From the NCBI GenBank assembly GCA_004154925.1, contig QJNS01000021.1, positions 434,001-498,000 of the forward strand: a DNA stretch of 64,000 nt. The letters are read 5' to 3'. The notes beneath the pieces are model-generated. The model saw only the letters and a list, made by a program, of their open reading frames with translations, searched no databases and had not been told where the DNA came from. This document shows, piece after piece, positions 24,363-38,850 of the stretch. A program made the position numbers and the translations under genes. The stretch is from Monosporascus cannonballus. Lineage: Eukaryota; Ascomycota; Sordariomycetes; Xylariales. Numbering within the stretch: the first letter of the stretch is position 1; every line of letters starts with the position of its first letter.

Positions 24363-27300
24363 TTAGCTCTTAACAGTTTGTTATTTTCGACTTTCAAACT
24401 TGACCTACGTATAGAATAAATATAAAAAATAATTTAATTATATTATAATATATAAAACAATACCTTTCAATGCAATCAAATAAATAAGAAGTGATTCTAA
24501 TTTAACGAGAGCAAATAACGACAGTTTTATATAATAAGTTTTCGATTTTTCTTTGAAAATATAACTTTTTAATATTACGAATACGTTATTAAAGTATTGT
24601 TTAATTCCTTTGTCAGTTTATATAACTTAATAATAATATGTTATTTTTCAAATAAGTAACTAATATAATTATAACTTCTTTACGGTGCAATTTTATAAAA
24701 TACCTATATTTTGAAATTTAATCTAAATCTTTAAAAAATTAATAATAGAATGCTACATTGAAATTTCGAAAATTTCCTAAATGCATTATATGTTAAAATT
24801 CTTTTATATTTCAATTTCAATGTTAATGTTAAAATATGTCGTTAATAAATAGGTATTATAAAGCATAATTATTTACAATAGAATTTAGTTTTAATTTGTT
24901 TTATTTGTTTTGAAATTCAATTATTAAGAAAACAATAAGCGTCTGAGCCTATTAGAAGCCTTGTAAAACCGTAAATAAAACTCCGCATATATAAGTCGTT
25001 ATGTAAAAATAAACTAAAAATTTTAACTTAAGACATTTTACTAATAAACTAAGTTTTAATAATAGTAAAAATATAGAAAGATATAGTAAAATAAATCAGT
25101 ACTTATAAACAGTCTAATAGATGTAATTGCTATAACGGTTAATAAATTTTGTCGTAAATCTTACAAGACGCCGTATTTATAAATTTATATTTATATATCT
25201 ATATTAATAAACTTTATTATTAAGATTTACTACTTTAATCGTGTTTTAAATTATAATACTGGCGACTGATTATTTTACATAATATATTTAATTTCCGTTG
25301 TTACGTAATACCTTTTTAATCTTTAATATATTAATACTATACAAGTTCTTATAAACTTAATAGAATAGCGGAAATATTTGGGTAAAATAAATATTTATAT
25401 TAAATCGTAATTTAAAACACGCATTAAAAACAGTTAAATATATGGAACAATTTTCAAGTTTTACTCTGTAATTTATGTCAGCTGAAAATAATATTTTATC
25501 ATATTATTATATAATCCAAAATTTAATTCCGTATAATATTATTCTTATAACTCGATGGGCTTAGCGAGCCCAAGAAATAGTAGAGACAAAAATAAGACTG
25601 AACCCGATATAGGGAAGATTACGTAACAAATTTAAGGCTTTTATGGGTATTCGCATCTTAAACCTATTGAACTATATAAAAGAATTACGGAACTTAAAAA
25701 CTTAAAAAGTTTAGCCCTTTCAGATCTTTAAGTTAAAAATAAAATATATATATTTATTATTTTCATGATTAAAATAATATTAATTTATAATCATAATTCG
25801 TTACTCATACTATTTTTAATATTACGAAACATAAAAAGATATAAAATTTATTACTTAAAATCATATAATGTTTTTATTAAAATAAATCGGTATAACGTAA
25901 ATTTAAGAATTTATTAAATTTCTTAAGCGTTATATCTTATAAATATTGATTTAATAATACTATTAAATTGAAATAATACCCTTGATTATTATTTCAATAA
26001 CGGAATCAAAAATTATCTTTGTAGCAAAGGTTTAATTCCGATATAAAATTTAAAAATGAAAAGTTTGAATATCATAATTGACCTTAAGTTTAATACAAAT
26101 ATAACAAAACTTATATTTAAAAAAACTTAACTTTATAGTAAGAAATATATTAGGTTCTTTTATCAAGGTAAAAATATATTGTAGAGTTTAAATCTTTAAA
26201 GAATCAGCGAATAAAACTGTAGCGATTACGGTTTTTCAACGGGAAATACTGTTACTCAATTTAAATTTATTATGAAAATTATTCACAATATACAAAACCC
26301 GATCGAAAATACTTATCAGAAAAGCCTTTTGCAATTATATTAATGTCGAAAATAAGTTCAAAATTAGTTTGGAAACTCTTAAAGAAAAGGGTGCAGAAAT
26401 ATAACAAGTTTTTAAAATATATGAAAAAGATTAAATTTAAAAACATTCAAAAATAATTAAAGGTTTTATCGCTAAAATAAAAAAGTATAATAACGACCCA
26501 AATATTTATATTAATATGTTTTTTCAAATATTAAAACGTACCCTTAAACATATTAAATATTTAAAACTTAAAACTTTGAATAGATATAGTATCAAAACCG
26601 TCCAAATCAACAATATATTATATAAAAACCACAGAAAGCTAACAATATATTTCAAACTATAAAAGTTAAGTAATTAATTCAAGACATTTAGTATAATATT
26701 TATAATTTCTAATATAGAGCCGAGATTTACAAAGATTTCAAAAACCCACGATAGAATATTTAATATATATACCGGAAAAGTAAACTAAAACTAATTAAAA
26801 TAATAATTATGAAATTGTAAATATAATTGAAATTTAATATGAATAAAAGTTATTACGATAAGTTATTAAATACGAAATATGAAAAACCAAAACACTAACG
26901 TAATAAAGATTTAGTAAATAATAATACGATTTAAAAACATAATTAAAAGAAATACCAAAAATAAATAAAACTCTTTATGCAGAAACCTTTTTTTAAAATA
27001 ATAATATATAAGTAATATATTAAAACCAAGAATATATTTAATATAAAAGGATGAAACAGGTATTTGTTAATAAATGGTATATATATATATATAATTCAAT
27101 TTTTTAATTAAACATGAACTAATAAACGAAATTAATAATAATATCCTTATTTTCGAATTATTATGTTATACAACGATATAACTAAGCAATTAACTTTATG
27201 AATTGAATTTAAAAAAACAGTACCGTTAAGAAACCTTTTTTCTTATTATAATTAAAATAATTATTCGTTAATAAAACTATTGTTTAATATACTATAAAAG

Positions 27301-28679
27301 AGTTTATTAAAATATTATTATAAACGGTTATTTTCATTTAATATGTATTACAACGTTTAAAACCTAAATGTTAAAAAATATTTTAAATGATTGATTGCAC
27401 GACGTCATTAAAAAATTAAAAATTACGAAAATGTTAATAATATAATATATTTAATGAAGGAAAAAATAGGTTTCGTAAAATAAAAGATTATAAGTTAATG
27501 AAAAATAATTGATATAATTTAAAAAGGTAGATGCGCCAACAAAAACGATTAATACAATAACTTAAGATATTAGACAAAAAATATAAATAAGATTCGATAA
27601 ATTCAACAGAAAATGAAAAAGGAATCACTTCTATAAAATCGGTAAAGTAATAGAATTTAAAGAATTCCAAAAAGTATTTTCAAAAAGCTTTAAATATAGC
27701 AATAAAAAGGGTTCATATTCATATTTATACTCTTTTGAAATACACAACGAAACATATTAATATATTGAGATAATGTATTACAAATTTAAAAGTAGAAATT
27801 ATATTATACCAGATATTATTAATAAATTTAAAATATTATAAAAATATGCACTAAGCTTTTATAAAATTATAAATATCGCAAATTAAGATTTTGCTTCTAA
27901 TAACGAGAAGGTTTAATATAAAATTAACGTTTTTAAAATCTTGATTTAAAAACGATATTAAGTGAACAATTCTTATATCATTTAATTTAAAAATTATAAT
28001 ATATTTATAATTAACGTAGAAATGAATTAAATACTGCTTACTGTATAATTTATTTATAATCGAGATATAAAGCAAATAAATATTGAAACAATCTATGGCA
28101 TTATTATTATTATTCACATAAAATATAAGAATTAAATTATAATTTAAAATAATGATTTTTAAATATAAACAATATTATCAATTTTTTAAAAATATGTTAA
28201 ATATAAGATTAGTTAAATACAATCAATAAAATCACAATATCATTTTTAAAAGAGTTGATTTAGAGAATTTTGCTTTATTTATAGTGTTACCGAAAATATA
28301 TTATAGGTTTTTTAAACAGAAATGCCCAGGATATCGATTATAAAAGATAAAGTGAATTTTGTAAATTTTGTCCAAAGTACTTTATATTTTTCATATTTTA
28401 TAAAATATTAAATTAAGATGTATAAGGCAATGCTAATAGTTAAGCGATATTATTATAAAACCTGTTACAATTAATCTGTTTAAATATTAATATCGAAATC
28501 CCAGTTTTTGGAATTTAATAATTTATAATATTGAACTTGAAATATAAATATAACCTGGTTAAATGTTGTTAAAGAAAATATATCATAATAATTATTTCAA
28601 TGAAATATATATTATTTAAATATTTTATTACATTAGTAAACTTTACAAACGTAATATTAGTATTATAACAAAGAATAAA
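24363..28679. other. Unassigned AT-rich transposon-like sequence
   Basis: No feature can be supported. A somewhat less AT-rich patch at about 25,545-25,740 (landmark GGGCTTAGCGAGCCC, an inverted repeat) may be an old LTR or other element end. Frames in 26,200-26,900 (+) have a gag-like, lysine-rich look but no diagnostic motif. Confidence 0.35.
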
Positions 28680-28860
28680 TTATGTGTTACAACTATATTT
28701 TAAGGTTTTTATTATATATGATTTTGATAAAGTTTTTATTTATTCGAAAAACATATATATTTAAAATACGTTATAAAATCCTATTTATGTTTTAAAATAT
28801 CAAATTATTAATTAATATAAAGAAAGTGAACTTAGAAAAAAAGAGTGAAATCTTTAAAAT
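28680..28860 (+). pseudogene. Possible reverse transcriptase fragment
   Basis: A plus-strand frame reads FIIYDFDKVFIYSKN, then stops, then a LINxKE-like stretch. This resembles the RT box and what follows it in Ty3 elements (YxDD + FIYSKN). The catalytic Asp pair is not preserved. This is a weak, motif-only call. Confidence 0.3.
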
Positions 28861-29349
28861 ATATTAAGCTAAAATTTAAAAAAGTCGTTATAGTTATAAA
28901 ACACTTAAATCGTATAATACATTTTTGCTAGGTTAGGTTATATTTGAAAATAACACTTAAACTTTGATTAACGTTACATTTTGCCGTAATAATACGTATA
29001 ATATATTTTTAAAACTAATTTCATAAATTCTTTTATTAAATGCTTTTTATTGTCTCCGAATTTAAATTTTGTTTTATTATTTAAAATACCGGTTTTTTTG
29101 AAAATGAAATAAGTAATAAAGCGATATAATTAACAAATTAAATATAAATTAGCTAGCTAGCTATATATATATCTACTTAAACCTGCTTAATTATTTGTTA
29201 GTACGGCTAAATACTTTAAAAACTTTTAATACTATTAGTAAGGTAAATATATACTAATAATGTAAATATAAAAGTTTTTTAACTAATTAAAATAAATATA
29301 TTTTAATAAGGTATAAAAGGATTATCCCGATTATAAGAACTGTCGAAAT

Positions 29350-31340
29350 TAATTAAAAATATTAATATAATTAATTTCATTATAATTATACTTAAAGGTA
29401 TAATGAATTTAGATATTATTAAAGTTTATATTAATAATAACAATATAATAGTAAAATTTAAATTTGATTTAAAATTAAAATACTTTTTTATAATAATTTC
29501 TGAATTATAATTATATTTTAAAATAAATACACTTTTTAATACGTAAAATATTATATTTATTAAACATATTACATATTTTTTAAAATAATATTAAATAATA
29601 ATTATACATAGAAAAAATATAACGTTATAACAGATTTATAATATTATTATAAAGAAAATAAAATTATTAAATATTTATAATTAATTAAATATTATAATAA
29701 TTTTAAAAATATATTTACGAAAATAATATATTATTAAAATAAATTCATAAAACATTTAAAAAATAAATATATAAAATTTTTTAAAAGTATACTAAAATAT
29801 TAAATACAAGATAATTATATAGTTTTACAAAATATATTATAAGATATTATGTTTTCTGATATAAATTAAATATATTAAATTTAAATAATATAATTTTATT
29901 TAAAATATTAAAAATTTAATAATATATTTTTATATATAAATATATAAATATTATAAATTAAATATTATTATATAATTTTTAAAATATTTATATATTATAA
30001 ATTAAAATATTATTGTAAATCTTAACCATAATGTTAAATATAATAATATTAATTATATATATAATTTATATGTATTATGATATATTTAAAATATATTTTA
30101 TATATTTTAAAATTAAATAAAATATAAATTTTAAATATAAATATAAATAAATTATAAAATCATAATTATATTCACTAAATTATAGTTATAACATTTTCTA
30201 AATTTATATTTAATATTAAAATAAATATAAATAAATTTTTAAATATAATATATAAACATTAATTATATTATAATTCATAATATAATATTATATATATATA
30301 AATACTATTTTAAAATTTGTATAAAATAATTTAATAAATATAAATTTATAAATAAATAAAATAAGTAATTAAGGTAATATAATATTAAATATTTTAATAA
30401 CTAATAAAATATAAATTTAATTATAAGATTAATATTATAAATAATAATAAATATATATGTAAAATATTTTAAAATTTAATATTAAATATTTAATTTATTT
30501 ATCAATATGTATTATTTTAAAAGAATACATTTAATTTTTATATATTTCAATTTTATTTAAATATTAAAAGTAGTTTCTTAATAAAATACACAAAATATAT
30601 AAAATATATTATATTTATATTATACACTTTTTAAATTTTAATTATATTTATAAAAGCTTTATAATTAAAATATATATAATTATTTATATTTACTTTTAAT
30701 ATGTATTTATTATTTTTATTACATATATATATTATTAAAGTTTATATAAATAATAAAATATTTTAATAAATATAAATATTTGTTTATTTAATTAGTTACA
30801 AAATAATAATTTAAAAATTATATATAAATAAATAAATTAAAATGAAATAATCTAAATTATATGGTACAAATTCTTAAAATATATATATTATTAAATTATA
30901 TTATATATTTAATAATGTTATGTTAATTTTATTTATTTATAAAAGTAATATATTTAAAAATATTTTATATAATTATATTAATTTAAATAAAATTATATTA
31001 AAATTATTTTGTGAATACATATTTACCTATATGTAAATAGAATATAATTTATTATATTATTTAACATTTTTAAAATATAAATAATATTTTTACAAATTAT
31101 TTTAAAATAAATTATTTTATTAAATCATTAATATAATAAAATATATAACTAATAATAAGTTAGTTTAGATTTTTAAAAATATAAATAATGACTAAATATA
31201 TAAATATATATATATAATTTTAATTATACTTTAAAACCTTCGTATTAAAATATTATATTGTAATATTTATTATATATATATATTAATAATATATAGTTTT
31301 CACAAAATATTTATATTTAATAATAATAAATTTGTATTAT
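29350..31340. other. Ultra-AT core
   Basis: About 2 kb in which many 60-base lines contain no G or C or only one to three, much poorer in G/C than the mutated elements around it. It is a mix of short A/T words (TATAAAT, AATATT, TTTAAAAT) without a clear long repeat unit. No coding or transposon motif is visible. At its left edge (about 29,150) is a short TAGC repeat followed by TATATATATA. Confidence 0.7.
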
Positions 31341-31891
31341 TAACCTTTTATATTAACTGTTCTTGTCTTTGTAATACTGAAATTAGTTATAAAAACTACC
31401 AAACTTTTTTCCAATTCTTTTTAAGAAAACCTTAATAGTGTAAATTTATACGTAATTGATGTTATAACGGTAAGTAAATAAGAAATTTTAAAACAAATAT
31501 ATTTAAAATTCGTTATTCGAAAAATCACCCTATTTTATTATATTATCTGTATTTAAAAACGCGTGTATTAATACCTATATTATTTTCTTGTTGATTTAAA
31601 TATTTAAGAAAGTTATAATAAGAAAACTACGTAATAACGGTGAATCCCGGCCGCAATATAACAAGAATCATAATTAAGTCATATCGAGTGCTATAAAGCT
31701 TTCTTTTTGAAAATATTTTGTTATTACTCTCAAAAAAGAAAAAAAACCACCTTTTTAATAAACGAATAAGTTTTAAGTACCTATAAAGAAACACCAGCTT
31801 AAGTAAGCCGCTTTTCTAATGTCGTAATACAACTTAAACTCAAAATTATCCCATATATTTAAGATTGAAATAAATAAATAAAAAAGTAATA

Positions 31892-32087
31892 GGTGAAAAT
31901 ACAGCTCTTATAGAGTTGCGGCTCATCTCCGACTAGGCTCCAACTTACCTACTAAATTAAATTTATTATCAGGCAGCCAATAAAAAACTCTAACTACAAA
32001 TAATACAAGACTTTAATTTTTTAAAATATAATTTATAACCGGTCGAAAATTGCCGTACCTTAACTTTTAATTATTTATTATTTTATA
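31892..32087 (-). repeat. Mutated copy of the 206-bp LTR family F
   Basis: Matches the reverse complement of the unmutated solo LTR at 43,003-43,208: landmarks GTGAAAATACAGCTC at the left and GGTCGAAAATTGCCGTACC near the right. It is slightly shorter than 206 bp and has mostly transition differences. No target duplication is visible. Confidence 0.65.
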
Positions 32088-32558
32088 ACTGTTTCATTGC
32101 TATTACGAAAAATAATACGATAATTGTTGCAAATAAAATTCTTTAATTACAAAACTAGTTTAAGGTACCGGTCAGAAAGACTGCCGAACAGAACTTAAGA
32201 AACGAACGATCGATTACGTTATAAAAATAGGCAAAAAAAACTTATAATAAACCTTTGGTAGATCGAAAATTACCGTTTACAATATTTTAAATGTTTTTAT
32301 ATGTACAATAAGGACGTGTTTCGTTACCCGTTAATTGAATAAAAGGAAAAGGTATATAATTTAATAATTACGTCCCGGAATTTAAAATTCAAAAAATTGA
32401 TTTTTTAATAATAGCTAAGTTTGAAAATTATCTCTTAACAAAAGAAATAATATTGGGAATTATTCCCATGATTAACCAAAAAATTAGTGATAATATAAAT
32501 TAAAAAAGTAAATTTTTAAGGTTTATTTTCGACGTCGCTATAAAAACTTGAAAATAAA

Positions 32559-32953
32559 TATAACGGCTAGAAGGTTTAACTAACTATTAAACCTTAATCG
32601 TACGTGTTTATGTTGGCAGAAATATCGTAGGAAATTAAACAATAAATATAATAACGTATTACGTGTCGAAACAGTAAAGATACCTTAAATAACAAATTAT
32701 TATTATAAACTAATATTATTTACATTATGAAAATAATAAGCGTATAAATTTTCGTTTCGGCTTAAGGCACTTAAAGGGCTTAAACCTTTAAGCCCGTTAA
32801 GCCTTTTAAGTTTTTTTGCCGGCTTAATAGGTTTAAGGTGTTTGGCACCTTAAAACCTTTAAGCTAATTACGTAATATCTTAGCGGAGATCGGAATTTAT
32901 TTTTTCGTAAGCGCGGCGGTCCGTAAAAAAGCTAAGACCATTAGATTATAATA
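32559..32953 (-). repeat. 3' LTR of element B
   Basis: 395 bp, from TATAACGGCTAG (TG mutated to TA) to ATTATAATA. Shared landmarks with 39,038-39,433 are TTTTTTTGCCGGCTTAATAG and CTAATTACGTAATATCTTAG. It contains a GC-richer palindrome-like patch around 32,760-32,860. Confidence 0.85.
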
Positions 32954-33159
32954 CGATTTTCCCTTTTTAGGAGTTTTGTCCCTAAAGATCAAATAATTTA
33001 TTTATTAATTCCGATACGTAACTTTTCTTTTTTTTATTTTTATTTTATCGGATCGTATTAACAAAATCTAATTTTTATAAACATATTAATATTTATATTC
33101 TTTTAATATATATTATATATTTTTGTTTAAAATGCTTTTGTATTTTCGTTATAAAAAAT

Positions 33160-33560
33160 GAAATACAGAATATAAAGTTGTTCGAGGTTCCTTAAAATAT
33201 ACGCTTCATATTCATTATAATAATTTCTGTAATACTTTCGGCCTTTTAAAAATTAATATCAAAAATTTCTGAATAACAAAAATCATTTTGAACGTAAAAA
33301 GGAATAGGTTTGCGAAATATTGCAAACGGCTACCAATAAGCTGAGTCGTTTGCAAAAATAAAGACGGCTATTTTGTTGTCGTAATATCGAGATATTTCGT
33401 CGGCATATCAAAAATACGGAAGCCATAAAGGAATTCGAACGCTTAAAAAAGGCAATAACAATTAAAGGCTGCCGTTATAACTATTATGTTAACGCGGGCC
33501 GCGGCCGATTGGCCCGATATCTCGGCTACCAATTAATCGGCTGTTAATTTGGACGCGCCC
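33160..33560 (+). pseudogene. Coiled-coil frame antisense to pol in element B
   Basis: A plus-strand frame, opposite to the element's own genes, can be followed from about 33,160 through several TAA/TAG stops. It includes KLSRLQK-stop-RRLF and then EIFRRHIKNTEAIKEFERLK, a charged heptad-like helix. The frame lies between the end of pol and the 3' LTR. The pattern (basic coiled coil, a LL/RR-RG-like turn, then an acidic ELERLE-like helix) resembles the antisense frame at 57,190-57,825 in the chromovirus. The function is unknown. Similarity between the two was judged by eye only. Confidence 0.45.
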
Positions 33561-35599
33561 GTCGTTATTAATAAAGGTTCTTCAGTAGACATTAAACATT
33601 AATAAAATTCTTAATAAGTTTCCAGGTATTTTTGGAATTTGAATACGTTTTTTACTTAATCAGATACTAGGTAAATCCGTTTTGTTTTCGTATATCGAAA
33701 ATGTTTTCCACTTTATATACTTATTTGTTTTTTATTTTAATTTAATCCTATAGCGTATATTCCTTAATTATATCTATTTTTAACTCGAATAAAAAAAACG
33801 TAAAGAATTGGATAAAACTTAACTTTTAGTAAAACCTTTAATTAGTAATTATTTTTTAAGGTTTTTTAGCGCTATTTTATGTATTAATATATTTAAAATA
33901 AAGTTTTTTATTAGGTCATTTTATATAAATAGTTTTGATAACGAAAAACTTATTTCCCCTTTTTTAAAAATTAATTGTTTAACTTTTTCTAGTTATAATA
34001 TTTGCGTATTTAATTACTTACGAATTCTAATTTCTTTTTAGTTTTTGGTATAATTCGTCGTAAGTATTTTAAAGTAAAAACTATTTTAATATTAATTGCA
34101 CCGTTATTACATATTTCTTTATAAAAGTTTGAAATACAACCAAAATTTACCTCCGCTAATATTATCTTAATGTTTTCTTAAGAACTGGTATTATAAGTTA
34201 ATTAGGTAATAAATAACTTTTTAACCCAGTTCTTTTATTCCTAATTAATATAACATCGTAAATAGGTTTTTAAAATTTGGTTTATTCGTTTTATTTATCC
34301 GTTTATTTATAATCTAAATGCGTTAAATCATATGTATTTTAAGCCGATTTATATTATTAAACTTTACCAAAAATTTAAATATAAACGTTAACCGTTTTTT
34401 TAAAATAATTTCTATCAATAATCCGATAATTTTAAAAATATGTTTAAAGAAAATATATATTATCTGTGCGTCGTCCGTATTTTATAATATAGTAAAAAAT
34501 AAGAAAGTTTCGTAAATAGACCGATGATTACGAAGATGCTATCGTAATATATTCCTATAACTGGACTTTCTGATATTAAAAGTTTAGTAATAACATCGAA
34601 TATAACTAAATATCATAATCGCTTTACGATCAATAAAAGCTATAATTTCCGTATAGCTTGTGTTGTCGGGCCTTTATTCTGGCGTAAATAACGTATTGTT
34701 GTAAAACTTTTTGTATTATTGATTTTATTTTAAAAAAGGAATATGTACGGTAAAGCCGTTTTAGAATTTTGTAAATCTTTAGATATTCGTATAATGAATG
34801 TTTTTATATGTTTCGTATTAAATCCTTTTCGTATTCCTTTAGAATTTGTATCTTATTTGATCTTTGATTTTCTAGAAAACTATTATTATACTGCTAGATT
34901 TTTTTTAAATATATATTACAAGGTACTGTTTAAATTGTCATAATTTATTGCAAACGTAAATATCCTTTTATAATGGTATCGAAAATTATACGGTTAATTT
35001 TAACCAATTATTGTTAAAGTTTAATTACTTGTTTAAGGTATTTATTTTGTCATATTTTGGATTTTTCTTATAAATAATAACGAAGCCAAAGTTCGCCAAT
35101 TTCTTTGCATAAAGAAATTATCCTCTGATAATTTCCTTGGTCGTAATAAATCAGGTAAGTTTTTGATAATCCGTATAAACTTTAATTTGATATAAACTTC
35201 TCTTTAAAAAGTACTTAAACTTTCGGAATACCATAATAATGGCCATAAATTTCTTATTTGAAATACCGCAATTAAATTTGGCTTTTTGTTAATTTGTACG
35301 GAAAAAATATAATAAGGTTCAATTTATCTTAATTTTTCGTTATCCGATTATTGCACCTAATACATAATCCGAAATATCGATTTTTAACTTAACGAGGCGG
35401 TTCGGATCATATATAATTAATATTAATTTGCTAATAATTACATCTTTAATATCTCAAAACGCTTTTTCCAGATTTATCGTTTATTTAAACTTTTTTTCGA
35501 AACGTTTATTAAAAATATAATTATTCAGTTAAAAATTAAAATAAATTTCCTGTAATAATTAGCAAACCTATATATACATATATTTCTTTAACCGTCGTT

Positions 35600-36250
35600 A
35601 ATGTTTATTCTTTTGTAATTATAACGGCTTTTTTTGAAGTCTATCGTAATATGTCTTTTGATAATAATACATCCCAGATATATGACTTTTTGTACGTAAA
35701 ACTAATTTTTTTTCTATATTAATAAATAACTTTGCGTTTTATAAAACTTAAAGAATTTTATGCATGTATTTTGTATATGGTTTTTCCGTTTCTAAGAAAA
35801 TGAGAATATCATCGAGATAGCAAATAATAAAAATATCAAGGTATTTTTGTAATACATAATATATTATCCGTTAAATGGTTATTGGTACGTTCGTAAGTCC
35901 TATTAATATAACTAAATATTTAAATAATCCGTATTTTGCTTTAAAAATTGTTTTTTATTCGTATTTTTATTATTTTAATAAGGTTATATCCATCTTTACA
36001 ATCGAATGCTATAAATTATTAGGCTTTGTAAAGTTGGTTTTTTATTTTTATGATTAATGGTAATAAAATTCGATTTTTAATAGTAATATCGTTTAATTGT
36101 CGATAATTAACCATTAATCGCAATTTTTTACTTTTTTTTAAAAACGAAAAACATAAATTATTCTGCTTATAATTTCGAAGGTCGCATCTTTTTTTGTAAT
36201 CGATTTTCTAAGTATTTTCTTAAAATACGTAATTTGTTTCCGTTAAGGTT
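35600..36250 (-). pseudogene. Reverse transcriptase remnant of element B
   Basis: On the minus strand, LRLMVNYRQLNDITIKNRIL (36,060-36,131) is a clear RT motif with Asn in place of the catalytic-region Asp. Farther on comes KYLDIFIICYLDDILIF, whose YLDD box lies at about 35,808-35,819. Then NAKLFINIEK marks the connection region. In-frame stops show it is dead. Confidence 0.85.
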
Positions 36251-37513
36251 ATAAATAAGGTAAAATTTCGTCGAAAATCCTTTTTTAAAGATTATCTTAT
36301 AATTCTATTTACTATATTTTGGTAATTTCGTATTAAGCTTATTTCTGAATCGCTGGTCGTATTTATGGTATTAAAGTAATATATTAATTAATTTTTCTAA
36401 TTTTTAAGTTTATAGTTATAATTCGTGATTTAGTTAATTTCGTTCTGATAATAATAATGATATATTGTATTTTTCTTTAATATTCATTTTCTTTCTTATA
36501 TTTTGTTCTTTTGGATAATAAGGCTTTTATCGTATTTTTATACCTGCATTTTTCATTATTTTCGATCGAATATTAAAATCTTAATTTCTTTTGGTCCATT
36601 AATGAGACATAAGGCGAACTTTACCTTGCTAGTTTTTCCATTAATCAAAATTCCGTATTAACCTATTTATAATAATTTTAAAATTATATGGTAATTCCTA
36701 AGTTAAGCGATATCGAAATTAATTATTTGGTATCGTCCTTAAATAAAAACCTCGAAATAATTAATTTTACATATAATCGTCTCGTTATCGAAAGCAAATT
36801 TGTATCTTTCGGCATTTATTGTTATATAAAGTTTTAATTTATATTTTTATAATAATTTAAGCTTATTAACCATATCTGGTGTAATATAATTCTCGCTTAA
36901 AAATTTGCAATGTACTATTACGGTATACTAATACGTCTCGGTTCGTATATCGAAAGTGATAAAATTATTAACGGCTTTTATTATTGCGTTTAAAGCCTTT
37001 TTTGGGAATTCCTTTTAATTTTTCTGGGCTTCGTCATCTTATAGCTTTTTTATAAATAACCTTTTTCTATTACGTCCTATTCGATTTTATTAAACTTTAT
37101 CTATATTTCTATATTTAACGTATCAAATTATTATATTTATTGTTATTTCCAGCGTATTATGTTTTCGAATTATATGAGTTATTTTTAATTTTGTTATAAT
37201 TATTGTTCTTATTACGTATTTTATTTTTATGGTTTTAAGTATATTTTATTATACGTTATTTTAATAATCATTCCAAAGTTTTTCTATAAACTAACATATT
37301 TTTAATAATTCTTTTTTCGTAAAGGTTCATAATAAATATTAACTAAAAATAACAATCTGTAATAATCCTTTTTGTAATATCTTTTTATTACATGCGAAAT
37401 TAATTCTCCTTTTACCCGGTAATTATATCATTAAAAATAACAAAAGGGGGTTTTTTATAGGCATTATTTCCTTTCGAGCCAGCTATTTGTTTCGGCCAAT
37501 TATTAAATATTTT

Positions 37514-37714
37514 TTAGGGCAATAAATCGAAAATATGGATATTATTATTTATCGTTTTTATTATCTCCGATACGGTTTGGAAAATCGAATCCTTTATGAT
37601 ATATACAGGTAATCCGTCCGTAAATATATTATTTCCATTTTTCGTAATCGGAATATTCTTGTCGTCGATAATATATGGCAGATATTCTGCCGTATCGATT
37701 AAAGGTTCCAGCAC
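37514..37714 (-). pseudogene. Pol fragment upstream of RT in element B
   Basis: A 66-aa open piece (MLEPLIDTAEYLPYIIDDKN at its start, VYIIKDSIFQTVSEIIKTIN in its second half) in the strand and position expected for the region between protease and RT. Its role is inferred from position, and I know no specific domain here. Confidence 0.45.
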
Positions 37715-38279
37715 AAATTTCTTTTGTCCAATCTTGGTAGTCGCGTAATTATCCTTGTAATTATTTCTTGTTATGTTCGCGATGCTTATTCAGATAGTTT
37801 TCTGGTTTTTTATATTCCTAATTTATATTTCTTGCTATGGGGTCCTTGTACGTATTTAGATCGAATTATGTTAATAAATTTGTTTTCGTTTTTCTGGTTT
37901 TCTTTAGATTATTTTTCGGATATAGGTTTTTAGTTATTTTAACGGGATTTCTTAAGTATTTTGTATTACGTTATTTTATGTCCTAGTTTGTTATAATTAA
38001 AATATTTAATATGGCTTTAATCCTTTTTGTAAATAACTTCTAGATCTATAAGCTCTAATTTTATACCGTATAAAATATTACTGCGTCGAAAAACGTTAAT
38101 ATTAGCCGTATATCGGAGTTTGTTAATATTTTTTTCCTTTAATACCTTTAGTACGCCAAGCGTATTATTGGTCGTTAATCTGAATTACTATAACGATATA
38201 ATCCGATAAATAATTCGATTAATTAAATATGAAAAGTTTTTCTTATATTTCTTTTTTAAGCCGTCGAAAAACTTAGCTA

Positions 38280-38850
38280 TTAATATCCTTCATCTTTAAT
38301 TTAACTTAAAAGTTAATTCAATTAACGTATTACCGTAATTATATACCCATCTTTTTTATCGTAATTATTAGATTTGCATTTCGGCTTCCGTTTTTCCGTT
38401 TATTATTTCGAAAACTTTGTTAATATTTACTGAAATTATTCGTAATCGTTATAAATTTGCATTATCTTTGGGTTTCGTTTTTTAACCGGCAAAACAATGT
38501 ATTCCCTTATAACGAATTCGAATTAAATGGCCGGATTTCCGATAAGTCGTCCGATTACGCATTTTACTCGTACAATAAACGTAATAAGCCGAAAAAAAAA
38601 TATCCGAAATATGTTCGGTATTAAGTTAAGAATAGTTATAGTTTAATTTAGGTTCCGTCGAAAAATTCTGGTTTAAAAAACTTAAAAACCTTTTTTAATT
38701 GCTTAATAAAATTTAGCTAAATAATTTGGTTTTTTCGAAAGAAATCTCCAAATTTCGGAAGTTTTCTTTTTTTTTCCTTAGGCTTTTTATGAGCGGCTTA
38801 AAAAAACGTCGTAAGATCATTATTAATTTTTTAGAGCTGAAAAATGCGTT
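38280..38850 (-). pseudogene. Gag remnant of element B
   Basis: Minus-strand pieces read PEFFDGTxxKLQLFLTxYRT-like sequence and then YFGYFF, the start of the retrotransposon gag domain of Ty3 elements. They match a less scrambled copy on the plus strand at 54,560-54,760. Many stops are present. Confidence 0.6.

Noticed and set aside
28915..28945. Telomere-like GGTTAGGTTA
   Set aside because: Only one and a half units, not TTAGGG-type, and inside mutated transposon sequence.
29350..31340. Mitochondrial DNA insertion as firm call
   Set aside because: AT content fits, but no mitochondrial gene, tRNA or rRNA motif is seen, so it is left as an alternative only.
37724..37933. Hydrophobic plus-strand frame in element B
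   Set aside because: Shadow of mutated pol; Phe/Tyr/Leu richness follows from AT composition.
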